Shown here piece after piece: positions 1 to 11,182 of a stretch of DNA of 64,000 nt. The position numbers and the translations under genes are program-made. Below the pieces are notes generated by a model that saw nothing but the letters and a program-made list of their open reading frames with translations, had not been told where the DNA came from and did not search any database. Numbering within the stretch: the first letter of the stretch is position 1; each line of letters starts with the position of its first letter. This DNA comes from Coptis chinensis (Eukaryota > Streptophyta > Magnoliopsida > Ranunculales > Ranunculaceae), in NCBI GenBank assembly GCA_015680905.1, contig CM027384.1, positions 73,689,501 to 73,753,500 on the forward strand. Reading direction: 5' to 3'.

Positions 1-2480
1 GCTATTGACTCAGCTCCTTATGCTGGCGGTCTTATGAAAGAAATTGTCTTGTCTTCGCCTTCCCTGAAGTATCGAGTTCGGGATTACTGCCTCCAACTTA
101 TCTCCTCCTTCCTTGTAAGGACTTGTAATTTAAAGTGCTGGCTCATTGGACTTCTTCATATCGAGACAGGGCTTGATTATTCTCTATTCTATCCAACATT
201 TCAATCTCTTGCAGTTTGGCCTTGATGACTAAGTCTACCCTGCCGAACAACTCTCTATTCCAAGTACACAGCCTGCTTTTAAGTTCCTTGATTTTGCATC
301 ACCAAATATAACTAGGTGGTCCTTCGAATGAAGAAGACGCCCACCACTCTTCGATCAGCACTACTAAGTTAGTACCTCCAAACCGCATGAGTTCAAAATG
401 GGAATGCAATGGACCTCTAGAAGACTGGCAACAATCCAGGACAAGCCCCCTGTGACCATAAAGAAATTTGGCCTCAGCTATTTCCTTCACTTGAGGGAAG
501 TGTGCATCCCAATCTGTCGAGGGAAGTGTGCCAGAAACCTGTCAATTCTACTCAAACGTCTTCTATCCGACCAAGTATATAAGGTGCCATTTAGCGGACA
601 GTCTACCAACGAATTTCTGGAAACATTGCATGGTACTTTATTATCCTACACCTCCCAGTTCTTTCATGCCTGAACCTTACGAAGATTAAAATCCCCAAAC
701 ACCATGACCACTCATAACAAGAGCTCATATCCTCAAGTTCTTCAAAGAAGTGATCCCGAACACTCTTCTTAGTAGGACCGTATACCCTAGTTAATAACCA
801 CGCAGACCCATTTGTTTTCAGCGAGCATTCAATGAACAAAGAAAAGGCACCAAAAAGGTGGTCATTTACCTCCACAAAGATCATAATACCAAGCAAAATA
901 ACACACCCTCCGAGAAACCAATTGACAACATATGAAGGAACTGCATGGATGTCTCCATAGTCAGTAGTAAAGGGTGTTGTTTCTCCTGCAACAAGAAAAT
1001 TGTCGGATTCTGAGTCCTCTTCAAAAAAGGCGTATACTATTGCAAGTCTCATCAATACTAAGAGTCTAAGATCCTTAGGTTCCAAGATACATTCTTAATC
1101 GACATTGGCACCGCCCCCCAAACAAAAAAAAAATCCACTCCCCCTTGTGCCTGCTTTCCCCAACTTCAATCCCATACGATTGGGCTTCTACAGCTGGCTC
1201 CTCAACTTGTGGCCCAAGAGATCCTGTGCAACCCTCTTCATTCCGATGGACAAGGTTTCAAAACCTGTTTATTTCTATCTCTTCTTGAAGTGTCAAATTG
1301 CAGGGAAAAAACACTTCTGGGGTTGGGAGGTCCCTTTTCTGGTTTGAATTTTTGAAATTTAAATTAAGTTGATTTGCTGCCTATGAATCACCAAAAACTG
1401 ATGGCCTAGATAAGTTTGATGTGGCAGCAACATATATCACAGCTGGACTATGGGTCACACACATGTTGTTCCTATCACCTTCCAAAACAGCACCTTCGTC
1501 AGAAAACATGGCACTTCCCGGACCTAGATTCATCTCTGCCGGCCAAGTTGGGGTAACCTCCACCATCTTCGCATCCAAGTCTATATCCACCAAGATAGGG
1601 AACACATAACCCCTCGCTTCAAGATTAATTACTCTCGCTTCTACCCTTACCTCTTTGACCTGAATTTTCAAATGGATAACTTTTTTGTCCCAGCTCAAAG
1701 AGCTCTCATCCTGTACCACATATTTTCCACGGGCCTTGGCCAAAGCTAAAGCAACTTGCTAAGTTTTAGGTGAAGTGGAACTCCTAAAAAGTACAACCAC
1801 AACTCTCTTTCTCTCGTTAAGAGAGATTGAATTCAAGATACCAGCTTCTGGAGCCACCTCCTAAACACGATTTTCCCAACCCCAGAATTGGAGTTTAGGC
1901 ATTCAGAGTAATTTTTCAACCTCTTCTTCAGATGGCAGAAATACTAAAGCACCAAATTGCATTTCACCCATCTCCAATCAGGAAAGCTATTTTCTGAAGA
2001 CCATAACAACGTCGTCTTCCACCACGAGGAGTGGAAGACACCTCCAACAGATCTGACCAGCACCTTTGGCTTTCCCCATGTTCCAGAGACTACAGTCAAG
2101 TTACCACTTCATTCTTTGAACCCTGCCTTGCATCAGTCGTTGTGTTCTGCTAAGGGACACTGGCCACTTCAATCTTTAGTGCTGGTCACTGGTTGAGTGA
2201 AAGAGATTTTAAAAGCTTCAAAATCTTAGACCCAACATCCTCCCAAGTCCCAACCGTTACCTTCGTTACTGAACGGCAAAAAGAGGGATTTATGTCTGCG
2301 TGAAACAGATCGAGAATATAAGATTACGTGAAGATAGTTCTCCTTTCTGTTTCGTCGCACAGTCCCGATCAGTTGGCTGAAGTCGTCGAAGTATCTTATA
2401 GGTTGGCCAGGACTAAGCACAAAGAACTTGACAGATTCTCCATCCACTTGCCTCCTCCAATGGAAGTGGAGCATTCAAAG
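1..2480 (-). mobile_element. Decayed LINE (L1-type non-LTR retrotransposon), 5' part: ORF1 and endonuclease
   Basis: Read on the minus strand this is the front half of a plant LINE. ORF1-like sequence lies at 2474-1381; it contains a peptide resembling the plant LINE ORF1/DUF4283 domain (LFLPFSNEGNGWD near 2290). Endonuclease sequence follows: AWLLTRVYGPTKKSVRDHF around 850-770, a degenerate catalytic stretch ending VRFRHERTG, then CPLNGTLYTWSDRR and SRIDRF around 600-535. The spacer before the reverse transcriptase (WNRELFGRVD) is readable near 280-250. Frames are broken many times, so the copy is dead. The reverse transcriptase would lie to the left of the window. The 5' limit near 2480 is approximate; no target duplication was found. 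Confidence 0.75.
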
Positions 2481-3822
2481 ATCCCTCCCCTACCTCTTTC
2501 AGTGAGAGAAAACTCTTTGGCACCAGAAGAATTCCTCCACCACTCAACGTCAAACAACTCGTTCTCCACACAGCAAATACCCTCCTTCTCAGCCCCGAAT
2601 AACGGCTGTTCACCATTCTTGACCCTGAAGACTGGCTCTCAAATCTCAGAGTTAGTTTGGTATCTTTTGTTGGGCACTAGCTCAAAAATATTTGCTCAAC
2701 TTTCTCTGCACTGAATACATTGACACATTGTCTGCATTAAGGTGTTTCTTCTACCACTCATTATATGCATCACCTCAAGCTCCATCACTAGGTGTTAAAG
2801 AACACTACTTTTCACTATTAAAGACCAACTCAATCTCATGGAAGGGAAATTCATCTTTCAATTGTTGGTCTATCACACCTAAACCATACTCTTAAAAAAC
2901 CACCCTACTGGTGCTTGAAGGGTTCATTACTACTAACATACTTATTTCCATGACTAAACTCATTGTCATAGAGAAATAGCTGACGAGTAATTCATTCAAA
3001 ATTTTGCTCACTACCAAACAATCCATGATTGGCTATACTAGTACAGTACCTAGCAAATTGGTTTGATTTCCCTGATTTGCTTACTCTTTAAAAAAAATAC
3101 AAATTTGAAACTTTTGTTGCTATACGAACAAGGTACAATTTCAATCTACTCATGATCAGCAATTTTGTGTTCTTTGTTTACGAAAATACGCTATAAACAC
3201 CACGAACACAGCCTGAGTCATTCCACGGATTTTAGTATTTTGCAAAGCTGGTACGTAAACTGAAAGAGGGAGTGACTGACCCAGGAAATGGAAATCCAAC
3301 TGAAATCACTAAGCAAGTACCAGAGAAGCATGCTAGACCACATGTTTCAATAACAAATTATTTGAAATGTATTCAATAAGAATTACGATTTGGTATATGG
3401 AACGACAAGTTCATACACACACCCCAAATCTGGATTCCATGAAAGCAGCCACTATTCATGTACCATCAAATTCACAAGCATTTCATTTAACTCACCAGGC
3501 TCAAAGATATAGTAGGTGTTGAACGCTACTTTTCACTATTAATGACCAACTCAATGTCATGGAAGGGAAATGTATCTTCCAATTGTGGTCTATCACACCT
3601 AAACCAAACTCATTTTTCATAGAGAAATAGCTAATGGCTATTATAGATTAATCTAATCCGCCTTCCTTGCAGTGACTTATTAAATGAGACTTATACCACG
3701 ACAATAATCATCTCTACAAACTTGTCCCACACGAGAAGCAAAACTAACTAATAAACCATATCACAAATAAATCATACTTAAAAACATAAGATTGCAACAA
3801 ACCTTGTGGGATATCAGTTTTC
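2481..3822. other. Gene-free stretch with one diverged local duplication
   Basis: No coding feature is supported. A segment at about 2790-2891 (ending CTATCACACCTAAACCATACTC) recurs in diverged form at about 3515-3612, so a roughly 100-bp unit was duplicated here. Some antisense LINE sequence may extend past 2480. Confidence 0.4.
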
Positions 3823-4224
3823 TCAGCCGCTGCTTCTCGTTTCACCAGCTGCAGGCTCCATTTCTTGCAACACCTTGGACTGAGGAATGTGAGCAATAGT
3901 AGGTGCATAAAACATCACTGCTTTCATTGTTCTATAATTCGCCTCCAAATAATGAGTGGGTAGTTCTATCTTTTTTATTCTTCGTCTCCTCGAATTCTAA
4001 TTCATCAAAATAATTAACACAAACAATTATTAAATCAATTAATAAACAAATAAAGATTTTATTTTTCTTTTACCATTCAAGTTATTATTTATTATTATTA
4101 CCTTGATATTTTGCCAGCCTTTTCCATCACTACTGAAATAACGAGGAAGAACCCCCATCTTCATCATTGTGTTTCGTGAGGCTTGTAGTAATAGGTTTAG
4201 TGAATAACGATTTGAAGTTGCCAT
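3823..4224 (-). CDS. Possible two-exon small protein with mitochondrial-type presequence
   Basis: Exon 1 (4224-4102) starts MATSNRYSLNLLLQASRNTM and ends at a good donor (AAG|GTAATA). Its first 35 residues are basic, hydroxylated and acid-poor and include RYFSSDGKG, a pattern seen at mitochondrial cleavage regions. An acceptor (ATTAG|AATTC) gives exon 2 (3996-3823), open for 57 codons to a TGA; the joined product is about 98 aa. The start and the RYFSSDGK stretch recall plant F1-ATPase inhibitor (IF1)-like proteins, but the diagnostic EEERAAE...YIKKME segment is not present in exon 2. It could be an unrelated small protein, a diverged copy, or chance. There is no transcript evidence. Confidence 0.3.
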
Positions 4225-4379
4225 TTTGATGGTGAAAAAATGAGACGATTGTTTTTTGTTTTGTTTTTATAGTGTTCAAGATATCGTCAAATATCGGTGA
4301 TTTATATGCCGATTTAATTTATTAGAAAATGAAATGCCGCTCATAAGCATCGCCTATTTTATTTTATTTTGAATAGTTG

Positions 4380-4752
4380 CAGCACACGTGACTATAGTGG
4401 AAGGGGGTTGAACAAGTTGGAGAAAGCAGCTAATAAGACATTTTTGAATGGCCAAATTCCATGGGGATATATTTGAGTATTGACTGAAGATCACCTTGAT
4501 TTGATTTGGAGGGAGGCAAACTTCTCGGATGATGCTTTAGCAAAAGCAGTGACCAGTCTTTCTATCACAATGTTCCGGGAATGGGAGGTTTTCTTTAGAT
4601 TCACATGATGTTAAAATGTTAAATACCCCAGTAGTTATAAATGGGACTAATATTTTGCTTCTTCTAGTTTGAATTCCCTTAGTTTTCTATTTTCTCGTAT
4701 TTAACCTCTTTATTTCTTATAGAACTTAAACTTACCCAGCAGAAAAAACAAA
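4380..4752 (+). mobile_element. 5'-truncated LINE 3' tail (end of RNase H region)
   Basis: A reading frame around 4490-4600 gives DLIWREANFSDDALAKAVTS, which matches the end of plant LINE RNase H domains (REAN.VADALAK). It is followed by an untranslated tail and a short A-rich run near 4741-4752. The rest of the element is missing, as is usual for LINE insertions truncated during reverse transcription. Confidence 0.5.
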
Positions 4753-5011
4753 TATTATTGCTGGGGATGTTGCATGCCAGTGAACACTAATAATGTCCGA
4801 CAGAAGGTGTATTATTATATTTACATCGATCATTATTGCGACATTACAAATACAGAATACAAAAATAGGCTCAAATGGCTAGACATAACACCTGACACGA
4901 AATTATGTAATGTTAGAACCGATTATGCAATGTTAGAACCGATACACAGCTCAAATTGCTAACTCAATTATGCCACTTATAAGTAGTAGAGATGCTTCAA
5001 TTAAAAAACAT

Positions 5012-5902
5012 CTAGACAATCTTCTCAATTGACTGGCAATTGTATTTTTTAGATACAAGGTAAAGTGGATGTTTCTTATGGATTGAAATACCAAATTTCT
5101 CATCCATGTTTATGTCTGTAGTTTTCATTCCACTAGGCAATTCCCAGTTAAAGCAATAGAGTAGATTTGCCAAACCAAGTTCTACTATTGACAGTCCCAT
5201 ATTCATTCCTGGACAAACTCTTCTGCCAGACCCAAAGGGTAACAACTCAAAATCTTGTCCCTTGTAATCAATGCAGCTATTCTTGAACCTTTCCGGATAG
5301 AAGACATCAGGATTTTCCCAATCTTCAGTACTTCGCCCGATTGCCCACACATTTACTAAGACTCTTGTTTTGGGGTATATATCAAATACATTGATCTTAC
5401 ATTGGTTCATGCATTCTCGTGGTACCAGTAAAGGCGCTACAGGGTGCAACCTTAGAGTTTCTTTCACTACCATCTTCAAATACTGAAGTTGGTTGATATC
5501 GTTTTCTTCCACCGTTCCTTTATTTCCTACAACGTTTCTAATCTCATCTTGAACTTTCTTCATGGCTTCCGGATTTCTAGCCAACTCTGTCATTGTCCAT
5601 ACCATTGTCAAAGCTGTAGCCTCCACCCCAGCCAGAAATATATTCTGATATAATAACATACAATGCAAATATATGAAAAAAAAAATAGTTTCAATGTTAT
5701 CGAAATAGTTTGAAAATAAAAACATTAAGCGAACTGAAGGTAGCTCACCATGAGGATCCCCTTTGATATGACTCTCAGTGAGAGGAGTTGTACTAGATTG
5801 ATTTGCTTATAACCGAAGCATGACGTCGATAATGTCTTCCTTCTCTGGCTTAAGCAGAGGAATAAGGAGAAAATTACATAGATAATAGATGAATGTATCC
5901 AT
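5012..5902 (-). pseudogene. CYP71: CYP71-type cytochrome P450 with large internal deletion of exon 1
   Basis: Exon 2 (5644-5012) is intact for 210 codons. It has the I-helix AGVEATALTMVW, the K-helix KETLRLHP (ExxR), PERF, and the heme-cysteine loop PFGSGRRVCPGMN. The intron (5645 to about 5752) has GT-AG ends. Exon 1 is abnormal: MDTF, the start of the membrane anchor, begins at 5902 and runs after about a dozen residues straight into KPEKEDIIDVMLRL, which in the neighbouring copy lies about 270 residues further on. The C-helix and substrate-recognition segments are therefore missing. An in-frame TAA follows MLRL. The I-helix reads AGVEAT where the family has AGxDT/ET, so the usual threonine is replaced. 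The copy is non-functional. It is a tandem relative of the P450 at 7440-9058, including the 5' flank. Confidence 0.85.
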
Positions 5903-7439
5903 GAGCTAGGATTTTGATCTGCAATGAGTATCAAAGAATGTATCCTCTAAATAAATAGACAAATGTATGTGCATCAATGCATGGATTATCAACATATATC
6001 AATCGAAGCACCCTTATTGGCTTGGAGAAAACACATACATACAGTTTATTGGATTTTAAATTAGAAAACCTGTTGTGGATATATATATCCTTCTTGTATT
6101 TTTATTTTTCTTATTCAAATCACTATAGGTAGTTACTTACTTTCATTTAGATTTGATGGCATTATTGCTTTCCAAGTTATGGATATATCCTAGGAAAAAT
6201 AATCTCTCTATAATTGACATTGCAAATGACACTTTGCTTAAAAAAATAATAATAAATAAAGAAAAAATCACACTACAGGGACTAAAATATTGCTCGAAAT
6301 TAAGACTCCAAAACATAAACAACTGGCAACCAATTGCTTCAAATATCTTTAGCATTATGATTTTAAAGATATTTACTTCTAGATCATTCACTGCCAAAAT
6401 TCACTACTTAAACCATAGTCATTTGTTCGATATAAGAAACCTATGGTCATTTTTGCATCAGAACCATATTAATTGGTGCTAACGCGGTGTAAATAACATG
6501 AATAAAAAGATAACAGAAGTAGAGATGGATCAGCAAGACTGCAGTGAGGCGACGAAGTAACTATTTTAGTTTTGAGTGAAGTATAGTCCTTGGTTTCCAG
6601 ATTTCTTCTGTAAATAAAGAACGGATGATAGACTCCTAAATATGGTCAGTGAGGGATAAACAGGACTACTAATTGATTGTAGAGTGCCACCGGCTTATAC
6701 GTTATAATCAGAACTCCTTACAAAAAGAAAAAGAACTGAATTTGTCACACACCACCTGCTACAGAACCAACTTTCTCACCAAAAGATTTCATAATTGTGG
6801 CAAAGTTTTTGATGGGCAATAGTTGATAGTTGTCGTATAGATAATTATTTTTTTCTAGTTAGTTAAAAACATATGACTTGTCATTTTTTCAAAACAACGA
6901 CTACTGGATTAGACCACAATCTGGACTAGACACTTATTGTTCAAATGTTAAGTTCTTTCGCTCCTAGCAGATTTGCAAGTTCTTTGAGCATGTCCTGTCC
7001 ACATAGCACGAACAGCGGGTTTAGATCCTCTGCCCATTGCTTGAAGGAGCCTCTGATCTCCCATTTTACTTGCATTTGTTACGATGCATTATGACAGTTT
7101 GGGTTACTTGTTGATTAGCTTTCATCATATTAAGTTTACACTCAAAGTGAAATTCAGATGAGAAAGAGCATAGTCGAATATTCGACACTGTGGAGGTTCT
7201 TTTTAGGAAAACTGCAAACAACCTTACAGATACTAGAGAAATAAAATGAATTATCTACTAGCAATGGCAGGAAATTAAAAGGTACAACAAACCTGTTGCT
7301 CAATGCACTTACATTATTGTACCACTCACAAGGCACACTATATATCTTACATCCCATTCTAGCATTACATTTGGAAATATAAAGAGACAAGACTTTAGCA
7401 GTAAGAACAGGCGAACGCTCTCTACCCAAAGTTCTCTTT
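5903..7439. other. Spacer between the two P450 copies; no gene seen
   Basis: The first 110 bases (5903-6010) resemble the 5' flank of the right-hand P450 (shared ATCCTCTAA, AAATAG, GTGCAT and TTATCAA blocks), so the duplicated unit included the promoter. The remaining open frames are short, AT-rich and without recognisable motifs. Confidence 0.5.
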
Positions 7440-9058
7440 TCATTGCCAATTGTAGTCTATAGGTACAAGGTGAAGTGGAACCTTTTTATGGATAGAAATA
7501 CCCGCTTTCTCATCAATGTTTACATCTTCACTTTTCATTCCCCTAGGCAATTCCCAATTAAAGCAATAGAGAAGATTTGCTAATGCCACTTCCATTGTTG
7601 CAACTCCCATGTTCATTCCAGGACAAGCCCTTCTACCTGACCCAAAGGGTAAGTACTCAAAATCTTGTCCTTTAAAATCAACGGAGCTATTCTGGAACCT
7701 TTCTGGGATGAACTCATCAGGTTTTTCCCAGTATTCACTGCTTCTTGCAATTCCCCACACATTCACTAGGACTCTTGTTTTCGGGTATACATCATATCCA
7801 TTGATCTTACACTGACTCATTCTCTTGGTACTAATAGAGGTCCTGGAGGATGCAATCTTAGAGTCTCTTTGACTACCATTTTGAAATATGGAAGTTGATT
7901 AATATAGCTCTCTTCGACCTTCCCATTTTTCCCTACACAATTTCTGATTTCCTCTTGCACCTTCTTCATTACTTTAGGATTTCTGGCGAGCTCTGTCATT
8001 GTCCACACCATTGTTAGAGAACTTGTCTCTACTCCAGCAAGAAATACATTCTGATATTTACAAGAGATGCAAACGAATAAATCAAATCAGTTTCGTTGTA
8101 ATATGTAGGAATTATATCTAATAGGAGCTACCTAAGTGAATTTGCCCAAAATGTACGTAAAGATGGCTTACGTACCATTAGGATCCCTTTGACCTGACTA
8201 ATAGTAAGACGAGTTGCGCCAGATTGATCATGAGATTGTAACCCAAGCAAGACATCTACAATATCTTCCTTCTCTGCCTTTTTCCTCTCAGGATCGAGGT
8301 GCTCATCAATGACTTTTTGGTAGAAAGTGTCGAATGAAAGAAATAGCTTTTCAAGTCTTGAATTGAAACCACTGAGCACATCAATGATCCACCCATAATA
8401 TGGGAAGAAATCTGCTGCAGCAAAACTACCAAGCATTTTCATCGCTTCATAGACAACATCATGAAATTTACCAACATCAAAGTCTCTTCCTTGATAACTC
8501 TTTCCAAAAGCAACTCTACACACTACGGTCTGTAAGCGAAAACAACTTCTCAGTAAGATTTATAGGACCTGAAGTTTCAGATATAGACTTCACCAGAATT
8601 GCAACTTCTTCTTCTCTTACAAACCCAAAAGATTGCACCCTCTTCAAGCTAAATAGCTCAACAGCACAAGTTCTTCTCAGCTCCCTCCAGAACTCACCAT
8701 AGGTACCAAAAATGATATCTTGACAATCGTAAGAAAGACGCTTTGGGCCGACTAGGGAAGGCCTATGGCAGAAGTTGAGGTCATGTGTTTTCAATATCTC
8801 ACTTGCAATTTCTGCTGAAGAGATTATCAATGTTGGCTTACGGCCAAATTGCAATAGCATGATTGGACCATACTTCTCGGATAACTTCCATAATGAACGA
8901 TGAGGCAAGTCTCCAAGTTGGTGCAAGTTACCGATGATGGGAAGCTTAGGAGGACCAGGTGGAAGACCTTTTCTATTCTTTCTCATGGAAAGCAATAGTG
9001 GAAGGAGAAGTAGAGGAAGAAGAAGGTAAAAAGGATATGAAGAGCTGAATGTATCCAT
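7440..9058 (-). pseudogene. CYP71: CYP71-type cytochrome P450, near full length with two frameshifts
   Basis: Microsomal heme-thiolate monooxygenase of the CYP71 clan; the substrate cannot be predicted. Exon 1 is 9058-8176 and exon 2 is 8050-7440, with a GT-AG intron between. Visible parts: N-terminal anchor rich in leucine, proline hinge LPPGPPKLPIIGNLHQLG, C-helix WRELRR, I-helix AGVETSSLTMVW, K-helix KETLRLHP, PERF, and heme loop PFGSGRRACPGMN. Restoring frame would give about 499 aa, the normal family length. Two lesions break it. About 2 nt are missing in an Arg codon at about 8527 (LTDR/VVCRVAFG). About 4 nt are missing at 7817-7820, where TGCATGAG expected from the other copy reads TGAG after LLVPRE. 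Everything else is well conserved, so the gene is either recently dead or affected by assembly errors. Confidence 0.85.
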
Positions 9059-9180
9059 TAGAGTACTGTCTCTTGTTCTCAATGCAATGTGCACGAAGGG
9101 TGAATCCTCTAACTTAAATAGGGTGCATATGTGCATGGGTTTATTATCAATAATAAACAAGTACCCTTAGGCCTTATCTA
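9059..9180 (-). promoter_or_regulatory. Probable core promoter/leader of the right-hand P450
   Basis: On the minus strand a TATTTAA box lies at about 9114-9120, some 55-60 bases upstream of the ATG at 9058, in a flank shared with the left-hand copy. The frame is also open upstream of the ATG. The family-like start MDTF with its hydrophobic anchor decides the start codon. Confidence 0.35.
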
Positions 9181-11182
9181 TTGATTGTTGGCCCTTATTC
9201 AATGTATGCAGTAAATAACAGATCATGAGTTATGCCTGAAAAATAATAGAAGACCTCAAGGACAAGCTGATAGATGGTAGATGAATGTTTTCTAAACATA
9301 AATTATCAGCATTTTATTTCTTCAGCTACAGCCTACAACTTATAATACTAACGGATAAATGGACAAATAAACATCAAAAGTATACTTCTTAATTTCTTTG
9401 CATTCTTAATTAGCCATGTATCATGCGTGCTAACTTAATATAGCGTTAGGCCCTCCTTCAATAAACACGGGTCAAATCAAACACATATTAAAGCACTTCC
9501 AGTCTTCCCCACTCCACACATGTAACATGTGTGACTTCGACAGCAGATGCTAACAACACTACTGGAAGTCTGGAAGGCACAATGCTACGCTCAAATAATC
9601 CATTACAAAAGCAATTTGGAATCGATAATCCATAAATATCTTTCACTATTCTAAAATGATATTACAAACATTTCGGAGGTCATAAAACTCTACTTATGGT
9701 CATTAGGATTTTCTTCAAATGGTCGTACAAAATAAATGGGATACAACAGCAATAGTTAGAATAACTTACATAGACTCTCTGTAAGTCAGTAGAATACAAC
9801 AGCAATAGATAGAATAACTTCAACCCACACCAAGGTAAACACCTATTTTTGTTTTATTCCTGGACTACTTATCAACTTTATCAGAACTATCGGCTCTGGA
9901 CCAACACTACAATAAAAAGCTACAATATACAGACGCACACCCAGAGAAGGAAGAAATACACGGTCAAAGCAGATAAAGCAAACGTCATACTTCATCGAAC
10001 TACAAATAAATCCGTTTCTGAGTTCAGTCACCCATTAACCATCTGCCCATCTCCGATTTCTTTGTCACCCATGAACCATCTGCATACAGATGCATAACAT
10101 GAATCAGAATCTATAAGAGGATAGTTAAGTTATTTACACTGGTGTAAAACTGCAAATTGCAATGTGTATTTTTAAGGTTCTTATTGTTGTGTTTAGGAAA
10201 CAGAACAAACAAATCATAACTGAGAACTGAGATGAATGCGAAATAGATCAAAATCTTGGCAACCTAGCTAGCTTCGAATTTTCCTTTCTTCTTTTCGAAA
10301 ATTTATATCTCCTTGATGTTTTTGTTCTTTATAGTCTCTTCAGACTTTCCTCTGGTACACCCAACTACCCAAGACCTACTGCAAAAAGCTTTTCTGACAA
10401 GAATGCTGATGAAACCCCAAAATTCATAATCATAATAAAAATTGCATACAATTAACAAGATCATATGAACCGAAAAGAAGCCGATTAGACTTAATTGGTT
10501 ACACTTAATTCCACTAAAGGAAGATGAGCTGGCTGTGCTAAAAACAATCGGATATCATCATTTTTAGAGGGGAAATAAGACAAGCAGTTTGTTATGCTGA
10601 TGGTCCAGGGTCCAGACTTTTTTCTTTTTCTTTTTCTGGTGTCTACCATGGATTCTTTGAAGCATTCCAGTGTATCCAAAAATCAAAAGGATACATAAGA
10701 TAAATCATGTAGTAGTGGACTAGTGGTCAAGTGGTCAAATGTAAAAAGGAAAAAATCAAGTTTGATCTCACCCAAAATGTTTCAAAAATAAATTTAAAAT
10801 ATCCACAATGAAGCAGGTAAAAACAAAAGAAGGATAAACAATTAAACATGCCATGAATGATAAGTACATACATCTATGCACATATGCAAAGTGTATGCAC
10901 CCATTTAAATAAGGCTTCGCATTTTCGCCTCAAGAGATCTGTCTAAACGTTAGTCCGTTTCGGACCGCCATAAGTGACAATTAACTCCATGAGACACACG
11001 ATACACTCTCATTTTTTTTTTCAATAATACCAACACCACTATACACTCTCATTAAAGTATGAATTTATGCAGGTACAATTCCAAATATTCAAAAAAGTAG
11101 CCCTCAGAAATTAGAATCATACAAAGATGTGCCGATGTCCTAAGCTCCTATCATGATTCAGGAATAAGTTTCACAATACACC
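9181..11182. other. Intergenic, no gene seen
   Basis: This is AT-rich DNA between the P450 promoter and the 3' end of the TRB gene. A 27-base segment (ATACAACAGCAATAGTTAGAA and onward) is repeated at about 9738 and 9792. There is a short C/T tract at 10617-10636. The ORFs here have no recognisable family features. Confidence 0.5.

Noticed and set aside
6143..6482. Open frames on both strands between the P450 copies
   Set aside because: AT-rich, overlapping on opposite strands, no motifs or splice context.
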